Below, one piece after another: positions 16,638 to 25,134 of a stretch of DNA of 64,000 nucleotides; the first letter of the stretch is position 1, and the number at the start of each line of letters is the position of its first letter. The notes beneath the pieces were generated by a model, which made no database searches, was not told the DNA's origin, and worked only from the letters and a program-made list of their open reading frames with translations. The position numbers and the translations under genes were made by a program. Source of the DNA: CAYRDC01 sp964422925 (GTDB taxonomy: Bacteria; Bacteroidota; Bacteroidia; Chitinophagales; S012-47); assembly GCA_964422925.1 (NCBI GenBank), contig CAYRDC010000007.1, positions 60,544 through 124,543 on the forward strand, in the 5' to 3' direction.

Positions 16638-18101
16638 ATGAATGAACAAGTAGCCAATCTGGAACCCCAAGCCATCTGGACCCATTTTGAGCAATTAAAT
16701 GAGATTCCGCGCGGGTCTAAAAAAGAACAAAAAGCAGTAGAATTTGTCCGCCAGTTCGGTGAAAGGCTCGGGCTGGAAACCATCGTGGATGAAGTGGGTA
16801 ATGTGATTATCCGGAAACCCGCCACACCAGGGATGGAAAACCGCAAAGGAATTATCCTGCAATCGCACCTCGATATGGTGCACCAGAAAAATTCCGATGT
16901 GGATTTTGATTTCGATACCCAGGGCATTCAGTCATACATTGACGGGGAATGGGTAAAAGCCAAGGGCACCACACTGGGAGCCGATAACGGCATCGGGGTG
17001 GCAACCATCCTTGCGGTGCTGGCAGACAAGAACCTGAAGCACGGCCCGATTGAAGGCTTATTCACCATAGACGAGGAAACGGGTATGACCGGGGCGTTTG
17101 CCCTTAAGGGAGGTTTGCTGCAGGGGGAAGTCCTGCTGAACCTGGATTCTGAAGATGAGGGAGAATTGTATATCGGTTGTGCCGGAGGCATTGACAATAC
17201 GGTTACCTTCAGCTATAAAGAAGAAACGGTTCCGGCCGGATATACGGCTTTTAAAATCACTGTCAAGGGGTTGAAGGGAGGCCATTCCGGGGGCGACATT
17301 CACCTCGGGCGCGGTAACGCAAATAAAATCATGAACCGCCTTTTGCTGGAAGCTTCCGGAAAGATTTCACTGCGGATTGACAAAATTGACGGAGGTGGTT
17401 TGCGCAATGCCATTCCCCGCGAATCCTTCGCGTGGGTGGCCGTGCCCCAGGGCGAAGCCGGAACCTTTACCGGTTTGGTCCGCGATATGGGCGAAACCCT
17501 TGCCCGGGAATTTCATAACTCTGATCCCGGAGTGCAGTTGTTGGCGGTGCCTGCGGAATGCAGTGCCTGCCTGCCGGAAGGCCTGCAAGTTCAGCTGCTG
17601 CGCACCCTCGATACGGCCCCGAACGGGGTGTACGCCATGAGCCAGGATATGGAAGGGCTGGTGGAAACCAGCACCAACCTGGCCAGGGTTTTGGTCGAAG
17701 GCGGTAGCGGTAAAATCATGTTCCTTACGCGCAGTTCAGTGGAGTCCCGGAAAATGGATTTAAGCCGTATTATCGAGAGCGCCTTCTTTTTCCTGAAAGG
17801 GGCTTCGGTGGCGCATGCAGGCTCTTATCCCGGCTGGGAACCGAATCCCGGTTCACCCATCCTGAAAGTCATGCAACAGGGCTACCGCGACCTGTTTGGT
17901 ACCGAACCAAAAGTGATGGCCATTCATGCCGGCCTCGAATGCGGGATTTTAGGGAGGAACTATCCCGGTATGGATATGATTTCTTTTGGCCCAACGATCC
18001 GCAATCCGCATTCACCCGATGAAATGGTGCATATTGGCACGGTAAAGAAATTCTGGGATTATCTGCTGTACACCCTGGAAAACGCACCGGTGAAGTCCTG
18101 A
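16638..18101 (+). CDS. pepD: Aminoacyl-histidine dipeptidase (PepD-like, M20)
   Basis: A 487-residue M20C dipeptidase that hydrolyses Xaa-His and other dipeptides in the cytoplasm. Metal-site motifs are visible: SHLDMVHQK (His and catalytic Asp), TLGADNGIG (bridging Asp), TIDEETGMTGAF (catalytic Glu and metal Glu), LNLDSEDEGE and a C-terminal HAGLECG. ATG 16638 is chosen because the next upstream ATG (16593) abuts the terminator of the preceding gene. Monocistronic; the complex I operon begins 185 nt later. Confidence 0.93.
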   Translation: MNEQVANLEPQAIWTHFEQLNEIPRGSKKEQKAVEFVRQFGERLGLETIVDEVGNVIIRKPATPGMENRKGIILQSHLDMVHQKNSDVDFDFDTQGIQSYIDGEWVKAKGTTLGADNGIGVATILAVLADKNLKHGPIEGLFTIDEETGMTGAFALKGGLLQGEVLLNLDSEDEGELYIGCAGGIDNTVTFSYKEETVPAGYTAFKITVKGLKGGHSGGDIHLGRGNANKIMNRLLLEASGKISLRIDKIDGGGLRNAIPRESFAWVAVPQGEAGTFTGLVRDMGETLAREFHNSDPGVQLLAVPAECSACLPEGLQVQLLRTLDTAPNGVYAMSQDMEGLVETSTNLARVLVEGGSGKIMFLTRSSVESRKMDLSRIIESAFFFLKGASVAHAGSYPGWEPNPGSPILKVMQQGYRDLFGTEPKVMAIHAGLECGILGRNYPGMDMISFGPTIRNPHSPDEMVHIGTVKKFWDYLLYTLENAPVKS

Positions 18102-18120
18102 CCAGGTATGATATAAATCA

Positions 18121-18152
18121 TTTCCTGATCGTTGTTTTTACCTATAATTTTG
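18121..18152 (+). promoter_or_regulatory. Candidate Bacteroidota promoter of the nuo operon
   Basis: TAATTTTG (18145-18152) matches the -7 consensus TAnnTTTG exactly. TTTC at 18121-18124 is one base from the -33 TTTG and is spaced by 20 nt. A second perfect -7 box, TAACTTTG, lies at 18245-18252 without a clear -33 element; transcription may start from either. Both precede nuoA (18287). Confidence 0.5.
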
Positions 18153-18157
18153 CCCCT

Positions 18158-18185
18158 CCATTCGGAGATTTTTTCCTCCGGATGG
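18158..18185 (+). other. Hairpin in the nuo leader
   Basis: CCATTCGGAG (18158-18167) pairs with CTCCGGATGG (18176-18185) over ten positions with one G-U pair; the loop is eight bases and T-rich. There is no T run after it, so it is not a standard terminator. It sits between the two candidate -7 boxes of the nuo operon and would begin right after an RNA started at the upstream one. Confidence 0.45.
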
Positions 18186-18286
18186 TGTTTATCCTTTCAG
18201 ATGACCTTGGGGAAACCCGGCATAGGATGGGATGTATTATTGCTTAACTTTGCGGCTGATTTTTCAGCATTTCAAACAAGAGGTGT

Positions 18287-18637
18287 ATGACTGCTGATGT
18301 CCTGGTTCTGTTTTTCCTGGTAGGAACCATTCTGGTAGGAGGTGGGGTGGTTACTTCCATGCTGTTTGCACCCAAAAAGAAGAACCAGCAAAAAGAAGAG
18401 CCCTACGAAAGCGGTATTCCCACCATCGGGCCTACCTGGGTCCAGTTTAAGGTGGGGTATTACCTGTTTGCCATCCTTTTCTTGGTGTTCGATGTAGAGA
18501 CTGTTTTTATCTTTCCCTGGGCTGTGGTAATGAAGTCAGTGGGGTTGGCAGCTTTTATTGAAATCCTCATTTTTTTGCTCATCCTTGGCCTCGGCTTGTT
18601 ATATGCCTGGAAGAAAAATGCATTGAAATGGGAGTAG
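18287..18637 (+). CDS. nuoA: NADH-quinone oxidoreductase subunit A
   Basis: A 116-residue membrane subunit of complex I with three membrane segments and the family segment KKNQQKEEPYESG in the loop after the first helix, then VFDVETVFIFPWA in the second. It is first in an eleven-gene operon nuoABCDHIJKLMN. Its last 10 nt overlap nuoB. Confidence 0.95.
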   Translation: MTADVLVLFFLVGTILVGGGVVTSMLFAPKKKNQQKEEPYESGIPTIGPTWVQFKVGYYLFAILFLVFDVETVFIFPWAVVMKSVGLAAFIEILIFLLILGLGLLYAWKKNALKWE

Positions 18638-19182
18638 AGGAAGTTCCAAATACCGGCCCGTTAAAGGATTTTCCAGGTAAAGTACACCGCGGTCATGGTG
18701 CCAATATCGTAGTAACTTCGGTTGACGGGATCATAAACTGGGCCCGTGCCAACAGTTTGTGGCCGCTTACTTTCGGAACCAGTTGCTGCGCCATTGAAAT
18801 GATGGCCACAGGCGCATCGCGGCATGACTGGGCCCGGTTCGGAACAGAAGTGGCCCGGGCCACACCCCGCCAGGCCGACCTGATCGTAATTGCCGGTACC
18901 ATTGTCAATAAAATGGCGCCCGTGCTGCGCAGGCTCTACCATCAGATGGCCGAACCCAAATACGTCATTGCCATGGGCGCCTGTGCTACCAGCGGAGGGC
19001 CTTTCTATTACAATTCCTATTCGGTAGTAAAAGGAGCGGATCATATCATCCCGGTAGATGTGTATGTGCCCGGCTGCCCACCCAGGCCCGAGGCTTTGTT
19101 GTATGGCATCATGCAGCTGCAGAAAAAGATCAAGCAGGAATCTGTTGCGGCCCCGGAAGATAAACTGAAAGATTATGAATAG
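18628..19182 (+). CDS. nuoB: NADH-quinone oxidoreductase subunit B
   Basis: The 184-residue peripheral subunit that holds cluster N2, the electron donor to quinone. The four N2 cysteines are visible: the tandem pair in TSCCAIEMMA, one in GACATSGG and one in VPGCPPRPEAL. It overlaps nuoA by 10 nt and nuoC by 8 nt. Confidence 0.96.
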   Translation: MGVEEVPNTGPLKDFPGKVHRGHGANIVVTSVDGIINWARANSLWPLTFGTSCCAIEMMATGASRHDWARFGTEVARATPRQADLIVIAGTIVNKMAPVLRRLYHQMAEPKYVIAMGACATSGGPFYYNSYSVVKGADHIIPVDVYVPGCPPRPEALLYGIMQLQKKIKQESVAAPEDKLKDYE

Positions 19183-19636
19183 GGAAGAGCTGCTGAACCG
19201 GTTGACCCAACTGCTCCCGGAAGTCGAAATCCTGGAATCTGAAACACAATTCCCGGAAATCACCATACCGGCCGGACAGTGGAAAGAACTGGCCCGAAAG
19301 CTGCGCTTTGAGGAGGACCTTTTATTTGATTTTCTTTTTTGCCTTACCGGGGTGGACTGGGTCGAATACTTGAGCGTGGTGTATCATCTGCGCTCAACGG
19401 TGCATGGCCATACCCTCGTGGTCAAGGCAAAAATCGAAGACAGGGAGCACCCAATCATGGATACGGTATCGGATATCTGGCGGACGGCAGAATTTCATGA
19501 ACGGGAAGCGTATGATTTTTTCGGGATTCATTTTCATGGCCATCCGGATTTGCGGAGAATTTTCCTTGAGGATGACTGGGAAGGCTGGCCCTTACGCAAA
19601 GACTATGAGGATCCGGTGAATATGGTAATGTTGTAG
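19175..19636 (+). CDS. nuoC: NADH-quinone oxidoreductase subunit C
   Basis: A 153-residue 30-kDa-type subunit with the conserved end REAYDFFGIHFHGHPDLRRI and LRKDYEDP. In many Bacteroidota nuoC and nuoD are fused; here they are separate genes 4 nt apart. It helps link NuoB, NuoD and NuoI in the connecting module. Confidence 0.94.
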   Translation: MNREELLNRLTQLLPEVEILESETQFPEITIPAGQWKELARKLRFEEDLLFDFLFCLTGVDWVEYLSVVYHLRSTVHGHTLVVKAKIEDREHPIMDTVSDIWRTAEFHEREAYDFFGIHFHGHPDLRRIFLEDDWEGWPLRKDYEDPVNMVML

Positions 19637-19640
19637 GAAT

Positions 19641-20756
19641 ATGGCAGAAGCAGGTACAGGTTTAAAGACACAGGAATACTTCATAAATATGGGGCCCCAG
19701 CACCCATCAACCCACGGGGTGCTGCGCCTGGTGCTCGAACTGGATGGCGAAATCATAAAAAAGGTGATTCCGCATCTGGGCTATATACACCGCTCCATCG
19801 AGAAAATGTGCGAGCACGACAGCTACCAGCAAATCGTGCACCTGACCGACCGGATGGATTACCTCTCGGCCCATATTAACAATGAGGCGGTTTGCCTGGC
19901 CGTGGAAAAAGCCCTTGGCATTGAAGTCAACGATCGGATTAAAGTGATCCGCACCATTATGGCTGAACTTACCAGGCTGTCCAGCCATCAGCTGTGGTGG
20001 GGGGTTATGGGTATGGACCTGGGCGCGATTACCACTTTTTTGTACGGTTTCCGCGACCGGGAAATGATCATTGACATTTTCGAAGAAACCTGTGGAGCTC
20101 GCCTGACCATGAATTACAATGTTCCGGGCGGGCTTATGTTTGATATCCATCCGAATTTCCAGAAGCGGGTTAAGGCTTTCCTGAAGCATTTTAAAAAGAA
20201 ACTGCCGGAATACGATGACCTGCTGAGCAATAACATCATTTTCCGGAAAAGGACCGAGGGCGTGGGTTACCTGAGCCGTGAAGACGCCATTTCCTATGGG
20301 GTGACGGGCCCCAGCGGGCGGGCTTCCGGATTCTCCTGTGATGTCCGGAAACAGGAGCCATACAGCGCCTACGACCGGGTAGAATTCAGGGAAATAACCC
20401 GGACAGAAGGAGATTCCTATGCCCGGTATAAAGTGCGCATTGACGAAATGTGGGAGTCAATGCACATTATCGAACAACTGATCGACAATATTCCGGAAGG
20501 GGATTATAAAATGCCGATGAAAAAGGTCATCAAGCTTCCGAAGGGCGAATATTTCCAGCGCGTGGAAACAGCACGCGGGGAGTTTGGGGTCTATATCATC
20601 AGCGATGGCGGGAAATCGCCATACCGGCTGAAATTCCGCTCACCCGGGTTCAGCAATCTGTCGGCCTTGGACCTTATGGCCAGGGGATGCAAGATAGCGG
20701 ATTTGGTGGCGATTCTGTCAACGATTGACCTGGTGATACCTGATATTGACCGCTAA
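19641..20756 (+). CDS. nuoD: NADH-quinone oxidoreductase subunit D
   Basis: A 371-residue 49-kDa-type subunit that forms the quinone pocket with NuoB. The quinone-site histidine is in GPQHPSTHG and the tyrosine in DRMDYLSAH. It ends with the family sequence DIDR. The N-terminus is short, with the GPQHPSTHG motif at about residue 18. Confidence 0.96.
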   Translation: MAEAGTGLKTQEYFINMGPQHPSTHGVLRLVLELDGEIIKKVIPHLGYIHRSIEKMCEHDSYQQIVHLTDRMDYLSAHINNEAVCLAVEKALGIEVNDRIKVIRTIMAELTRLSSHQLWWGVMGMDLGAITTFLYGFRDREMIIDIFEETCGARLTMNYNVPGGLMFDIHPNFQKRVKAFLKHFKKKLPEYDDLLSNNIIFRKRTEGVGYLSREDAISYGVTGPSGRASGFSCDVRKQEPYSAYDRVEFREITRTEGDSYARYKVRIDEMWESMHIIEQLIDNIPEGDYKMPMKKVIKLPKGEYFQRVETARGEFGVYIISDGGKSPYRLKFRSPGFSNLSALDLMARGCKIADLVAILSTIDLVIPDIDR

Positions 20757-20768
20757 CAAACAGCGAAT

Positions 20769-21857
20769 ATGGCGTTCAGCATCTATGATTTCAATATATT
20801 GACCCAAAGCATTCATGAAGGCCTGAGCCAGCGGATGAGTCCGTTCTGGACAGTCGCGGTTGAATGGTTCATCATCGGCCTGATATTCCTGGTTTTCGTG
20901 GCACTGATGGGGCTGATGCTGGTATACATTGAGCGCAAAGTCTCCGCGTTCATCCAGCAGAGGCTGGGGCCCATGCGGGTCGGCCCCTGGGGCCTGATGC
21001 AGACCATGGCCGATATCATTAAGCTGGTCCTCAAAGAGCCGCTCGTAACCAAAACGGCCGATAAGCTGCTTTTCCACATGGCGCCTTTCATACTGATGAC
21101 AGCCAGCATAATGGCTTTGGCGGCTATTCCTTTCGCTTTGGGCCTCCAGGTGCTCGATCTGAATATTGGAGTGCTGTATGTGATGGCCATCACTTCAGTA
21201 GGCGTTGTGGGCATTCTGCTGGCCGGCTGGTCGAGCAACAACAAATATTCCCTGATCGGGGCCATGCGTTCGGGTGCGCAGATCATTAGCTACGAATTAA
21301 GTGTGGGGCTGAGCCTGCTGACCATTGTGGTACTGGCCGGCAGCCTGCAATTGTCTGAAATTGTCGCGAGTCAGGCGGACGGCTGGTGGATATTCAAAGG
21401 CCATATCCCGGCATTTATCGCCTTTGTCATTTTCCTGATTGCCGGCACAGCCGAAGTGAATCGCACGCCTTTCGACCTGCCGGAAGCCGAATCAGAACTG
21501 ACAGCCGGTTTTCACACGGAATACTCAGGCATCAAATTCGCCTTTTTCTTCCTGGCCGAATATGTGAACATGTTTATTATCGCGGCACTGGGCGCCACCC
21601 TCTTCCTGGGCGGCTGGATGCCCCTGCATTTTGGCACGGATAACCTGTTCAACCATGTGATGGATTACATTCCACCGGTTTTCTGGTTTTTCGGCAAGGT
21701 ATCATTCCTGATCCTGCTGATGATGTGGTTCCGCTGGACCTTCCCGCGCCTGCGCATCGACCAGCTGCTGACACTGGAATGGAAATATTTGTTACCGCTG
21801 AACCTGATAAATATTGTTGTAATGGCATTTATCGCCCTGATGGGGTGGCATTTTTAA
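20769..21857 (+). CDS. nuoH: NADH-quinone oxidoreductase subunit H
   Basis: A 362-residue membrane subunit with about eight helices that closes the quinone chamber and starts the proton path. Conserved pieces include IERKVSAFIQQRLGPMRVGP, GWSSNNKYSLIGAMR and the acidic FDLPEAESELTAGFHTEYSG. It starts 12 nt after nuoD. Confidence 0.96.
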   Translation: MAFSIYDFNILTQSIHEGLSQRMSPFWTVAVEWFIIGLIFLVFVALMGLMLVYIERKVSAFIQQRLGPMRVGPWGLMQTMADIIKLVLKEPLVTKTADKLLFHMAPFILMTASIMALAAIPFALGLQVLDLNIGVLYVMAITSVGVVGILLAGWSSNNKYSLIGAMRSGAQIISYELSVGLSLLTIVVLAGSLQLSEIVASQADGWWIFKGHIPAFIAFVIFLIAGTAEVNRTPFDLPEAESELTAGFHTEYSGIKFAFFFLAEYVNMFIIAALGATLFLGGWMPLHFGTDNLFNHVMDYIPPVFWFFGKVSFLILLMMWFRWTFPRLRIDQLLTLEWKYLLPLNLINIVVMAFIALMGWHF

Positions 21858-21867
21858 CGGATACCGC

Positions 21868-22347
21868 ATGAAAGCTGTGTTGAATTATTTCCGGGATATT
21901 GTTCAGGGATTTATCTCCCTGCTGAAAGGCATGCGGATTACGGGGCATTATTTCACCCATCCCAAAGAAATTATTACCCAGCAATATCCTGAAAACCGCG
22001 ATACCCTGAAGATGTTTGACCGCTTCCGGGGCGAGGTGGTGCTGCTGCACAACGAAAATAACGAACACCGCTGCACCGGGTGTTCGGCTTGTGAAATAGC
22101 GTGCCCCAACGGAAGCATTGAAATCATCAGCAAGCGGGTGGAAACCCCGGAAGGCAGGAAGGTAAAGGTGATTGTCAAGTTTGTGTACCACCTGAGCATG
22201 TGCACCATGTGCAATTTATGTATCCTGGCCTGCCCGACCGATGCCATTGTGATGGGAAAGGATTTCGAGCATGCCGTGTACGACCGCAGCGAGCTGACCA
22301 AGGTGTTGAACAAACCGGGTTCTAAACTTATGGAGGGCGTGAAATAA
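21868..22347 (+). CDS. nuoI: NADH-quinone oxidoreductase subunit I
   Basis: A 159-residue ferredoxin-like subunit with two [4Fe-4S] motifs, CTGCSACEIACPNG and CTMCNLCILACPTD (clusters N6a and N6b). In complexes without the NADH module this subunit is the likely entry for electrons from ferredoxin. It directly abuts nuoJ. Confidence 0.95.
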   Translation: MKAVLNYFRDIVQGFISLLKGMRITGHYFTHPKEIITQQYPENRDTLKMFDRFRGEVVLLHNENNEHRCTGCSACEIACPNGSIEIISKRVETPEGRKVKVIVKFVYHLSMCTMCNLCILACPTDAIVMGKDFEHAVYDRSELTKVLNKPGSKLMEGVK

Positions 22348-22887
22348 ATGGATGGAGCATTCACATATTTCCTGCTTGGGCTGATATTGCTTTTTTCCCT
22401 GCTGACGGTCACCAGCCAGCGCCTGCTTCGCTCTGCGGTGTATTTGCTGTTTGTGCTGTTGCTGACAGCAGGGGTTTACGTGGCCATGGAATATTATTTC
22501 CTGGCCGCAGTGCAGGTAACCTTGTATGCCGGGGGCATCGTGGTGCTGATCATTTTTTCCATTCTGCTCACCCATCACATTGAGCACCGTTTGGGCGGTC
22601 CCGGCTTGGTGAAAGGGCTTTCCTCGGCAATAGTGTTCCTGGCAGGTACCGGGCTGGTGATTTGGGTGCTGCTGGAACACCAGTTCCTGCCGGCCACACC
22701 GTCATCACTGGAGTATTCCATGACCCTGATCGGTACGGCCCTGCTGAATTACGGCCGCGGGGGATACGTATTGCCGTTTGAAGTGATTTCCATCCTCTTG
22801 CTGGCCGCGATGATCGGGGCTATCGCGATTGCCAAACCGGCTTTGTTACAATTCAGAAATCCAAAACAGGCGGAAGATGACCAGTAG
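22348..22887 (+). CDS. nuoJ: NADH-quinone oxidoreductase subunit J
   Basis: A 179-residue membrane subunit with five hydrophobic segments. The family helix VQVTLYAGGIVVLIIFSILL, which contains the pi-bulge region, is recognisable. It starts right after the nuoI stop and overlaps nuoK by 11 nt. Confidence 0.93.
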   Translation: MDGAFTYFLLGLILLFSLLTVTSQRLLRSAVYLLFVLLLTAGVYVAMEYYFLAAVQVTLYAGGIVVLIIFSILLTHHIEHRLGGPGLVKGLSSAIVFLAGTGLVIWVLLEHQFLPATPSSLEYSMTLIGTALLNYGRGGYVLPFEVISILLLAAMIGAIAIAKPALLQFRNPKQAEDDQ

Positions 22888-23194
22888 TATACCGGCTTTG
22901 CATTTGCTGATCGTGAGCACACTGATGTTCTTCATCGGGGCGTACGGGTTTCTGACCAGACGGAACCTGATTAGCATGCTCATCAGCATTGAACTGATGA
23001 TCAACGCGGCCGCTTTCAATTTCGCGATTATGAACCGCTGGTTTTTCCCGGCCAGCCTGGAGGGGCATTTTTTCAGCCTGTTTATTATAGCCGTGGCCGC
23101 TGCCGATGCGGCAGTTGCCATTGCCATTATCATAAACGTGTACCGGAATTACAACACCATTGAGGTGGAAGAGGTGGACGAAATGAAATATTAA
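22877..23194 (+). CDS. nuoK: NADH-quinone oxidoreductase subunit K
   Basis: A 105-residue membrane subunit with three helices, related to MrpC. It has the key glutamate in ISIELMINAAAFNF and the end helix VAAADAAVAIAIIINVYRN. ATG 22877, inside the end of nuoJ, gives the usual NuoK length; an earlier in-frame ATG at 22829 would add residues encoded within nuoJ and is rejected. Confidence 0.94.
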   Translation: MTSSIPALHLLIVSTLMFFIGAYGFLTRRNLISMLISIELMINAAAFNFAIMNRWFFPASLEGHFFSLFIIAVAAADAAVAIAIIINVYRNYNTIEVEEVDEMKY

Positions 23195-23203
23195 GCGGAA
23201 GCC

Positions 23204-25120
23204 ATGGATTATACATACACCATATGGATTGTTCTCATACCGCTGTTTGTCTTTTTGCTGACGGGCCTGTTTGGCAACCGGTTTAAACCAATGGTTTCCG
23301 GGCTGGTGGGCACCCTGGGGCTAGGCGCGTCAACCCTGTTAGCCTGGTTTACGGCTTACCAGTATTTCTTTGCCGGTGCCCCGGAAGATGGGGTGTACCG
23401 GGCCGTAGTCGCCTTTAACCGGCTGTGGCTGCAATTCACCGACACCCTGCATATAGACCTGGGCGTGCTGCTCGACCCGATTTCCGTACTGCTCATCCTG
23501 GTAGTGACCACGGTGTCGCTAATGGTGCACATCTACAGCCTGGGATACATGAAAGGCGAGGACGGATTCTACCGGTATTTTGCGTTCCTATCGCTGTTTA
23601 CATTTTCGATGCTCGGCCTGGTGCTGGCCACCAACCTGTTCCAGATGTACATCTTCTGGGAACTGGTGGGCTTGTCGTCCTACCTGCTGATCGGGTTTTA
23701 TTACCAGCGCCCTTCCGCGGTGGCTGCGGCCAAAAAAGCTTTTATCGTAACACGGTTTGCCGACCTGGGGTTTCTCATTGGCATCCTGGTGGTTTCCTGG
23801 CTGACCGGGACCTTTGATTTCGGCATCCTGACCGATCCTGCGGGACCGGCCATCAGCAGTTCAGGCGGTACGGCATTTCTCGGGCTGTCCACTTTAACCT
23901 GGGCGCTGATCCTGATTTTTATAGGTGGAGCCGGGAAATCCGCGATGTTCCCCCTGCATATCTGGCTGCCCGATGCCATGGAAGGCCCCACACCGGTTTC
24001 CGCGCTGATCCATGCGGCCACCATGGTGGTGGCCGGGGTGTACTTGGTGGCCCGGATGTTCCCGGTGTATGTGCTGGCTGCCCCGGAAGCATTGGATATG
24101 ATTGCTTTTGTTGGGGCGTTTACCTCCCTGTTCGCGGCCGTAATTGCCTGCACGCAAACGGATATTAAACGAATTCTTGCCTACAGCACCATCTCCCAGA
24201 TCGGGTATATGATGCTGGCCCTGGGCGTGTCGGGCTATGGCGGGGAGCACGGCCTCGGTTTCACGGCTTCGATGTTTCATCTGACCACGCACGCCATGTT
24301 CAAAGCATTACTGTTCCTGGGAGCCGGTTCGGTGATCCATGCCATTCACAGCAATGACATGAAGGATATGGGGAATCTCCGGAAGTACATGCCGGTAACG
24401 GCCATCACGTTCCTGGTGGCCTCGCTGGCCATTGCCGGGATACCACCTTTCGCGGGATTCTTCAGCAAAGATGAAATACTGGTAGCGGCTTATTCCAATG
24501 CATCGGTTTATTTCTGGGTGGAATGGTTTGTGGCCGGGCTGACCGCGTTTTACATGTTCCGCCTCTACTTTAGCGTGTTTCACGGGAAGCAGACCGGTTA
24601 TGAGAAAAAGCCGCACGAATCGCCCATGGTCATGCTTGTGCCCCTGCTGGTGCTGGCGGCCGGAGCTGCCTTCACCGGGTTTCTGCCCATCAGCCGGTTT
24701 GTAACCAGCGATGGAATACCGTTTGAAACGCACATGCACTGGACTGTGGCCATTGCCTCCGCGGGAATCGGCCTGGCAGGCATCGGACTGGCGGCATGGT
24801 TCTATTTCAAGCCGTCTGAACGCCCGGCAAAATTCGCGGCTTCCGTTAAAGGGTTTTACACCGCGGCATACCGGAAGTTTTATATCGATGAGTTGTATTT
24901 GTTCGTCACCAAACGGATTATTTTCCGGCTGATCGCGCGGCCCGTGGCCTGGTTCGACCGGCACATTGTGGACGGAACCATGAACCTGATTGCGAGAATT
25001 ACTTACGTGCTGTCAGTCAGCATCAAGGGATTCCAGTCCGGGCAGTTGCAGGATTACGCTTTTGTCTTCCTGGCCGGGGCTGTCCTGTTATCGCTGGCGC
25101 TAATTGTGTGGTGGATATAA
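23204..25120 (+). CDS. nuoL: NADH-quinone oxidoreductase subunit L
   Basis: A 638-residue antiporter-like proton-pumping subunit with about sixteen helices, including the C-terminal lateral helix part. Conserved pieces are FWELVGLSSYLLIGFYY, GGAGKSAMFPLHIWLPDAMEGPTPVSALIHAATMV (split here only for reference to residues around 245-280) and ACTQTDIKRILAYSTISQIGYM. It begins 9 nt after nuoK. Confidence 0.95.
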   Translation: MDYTYTIWIVLIPLFVFLLTGLFGNRFKPMVSGLVGTLGLGASTLLAWFTAYQYFFAGAPEDGVYRAVVAFNRLWLQFTDTLHIDLGVLLDPISVLLILVVTTVSLMVHIYSLGYMKGEDGFYRYFAFLSLFTFSMLGLVLATNLFQMYIFWELVGLSSYLLIGFYYQRPSAVAAAKKAFIVTRFADLGFLIGILVVSWLTGTFDFGILTDPAGPAISSSGGTAFLGLSTLTWALILIFIGGAGKSAMFPLHIWLPDAMEGPTPVSALIHAATMVVAGVYLVARMFPVYVLAAPEALDMIAFVGAFTSLFAAVIACTQTDIKRILAYSTISQIGYMMLALGVSGYGGEHGLGFTASMFHLTTHAMFKALLFLGAGSVIHAIHSNDMKDMGNLRKYMPVTAITFLVASLAIAGIPPFAGFFSKDEILVAAYSNASVYFWVEWFVAGLTAFYMFRLYFSVFHGKQTGYEKKPHESPMVMLVPLLVLAAGAAFTGFLPISRFVTSDGIPFETHMHWTVAIASAGIGLAGIGLAAWFYFKPSERPAKFAASVKGFYTAAYRKFYIDELYLFVTKRIIFRLIARPVAWFDRHIVDGTMNLIARITYVLSVSIKGFQSGQLQDYAFVFLAGAVLLSLALIVWWI

Positions 25121-25134
25121 CAATTTAGGAAAGA

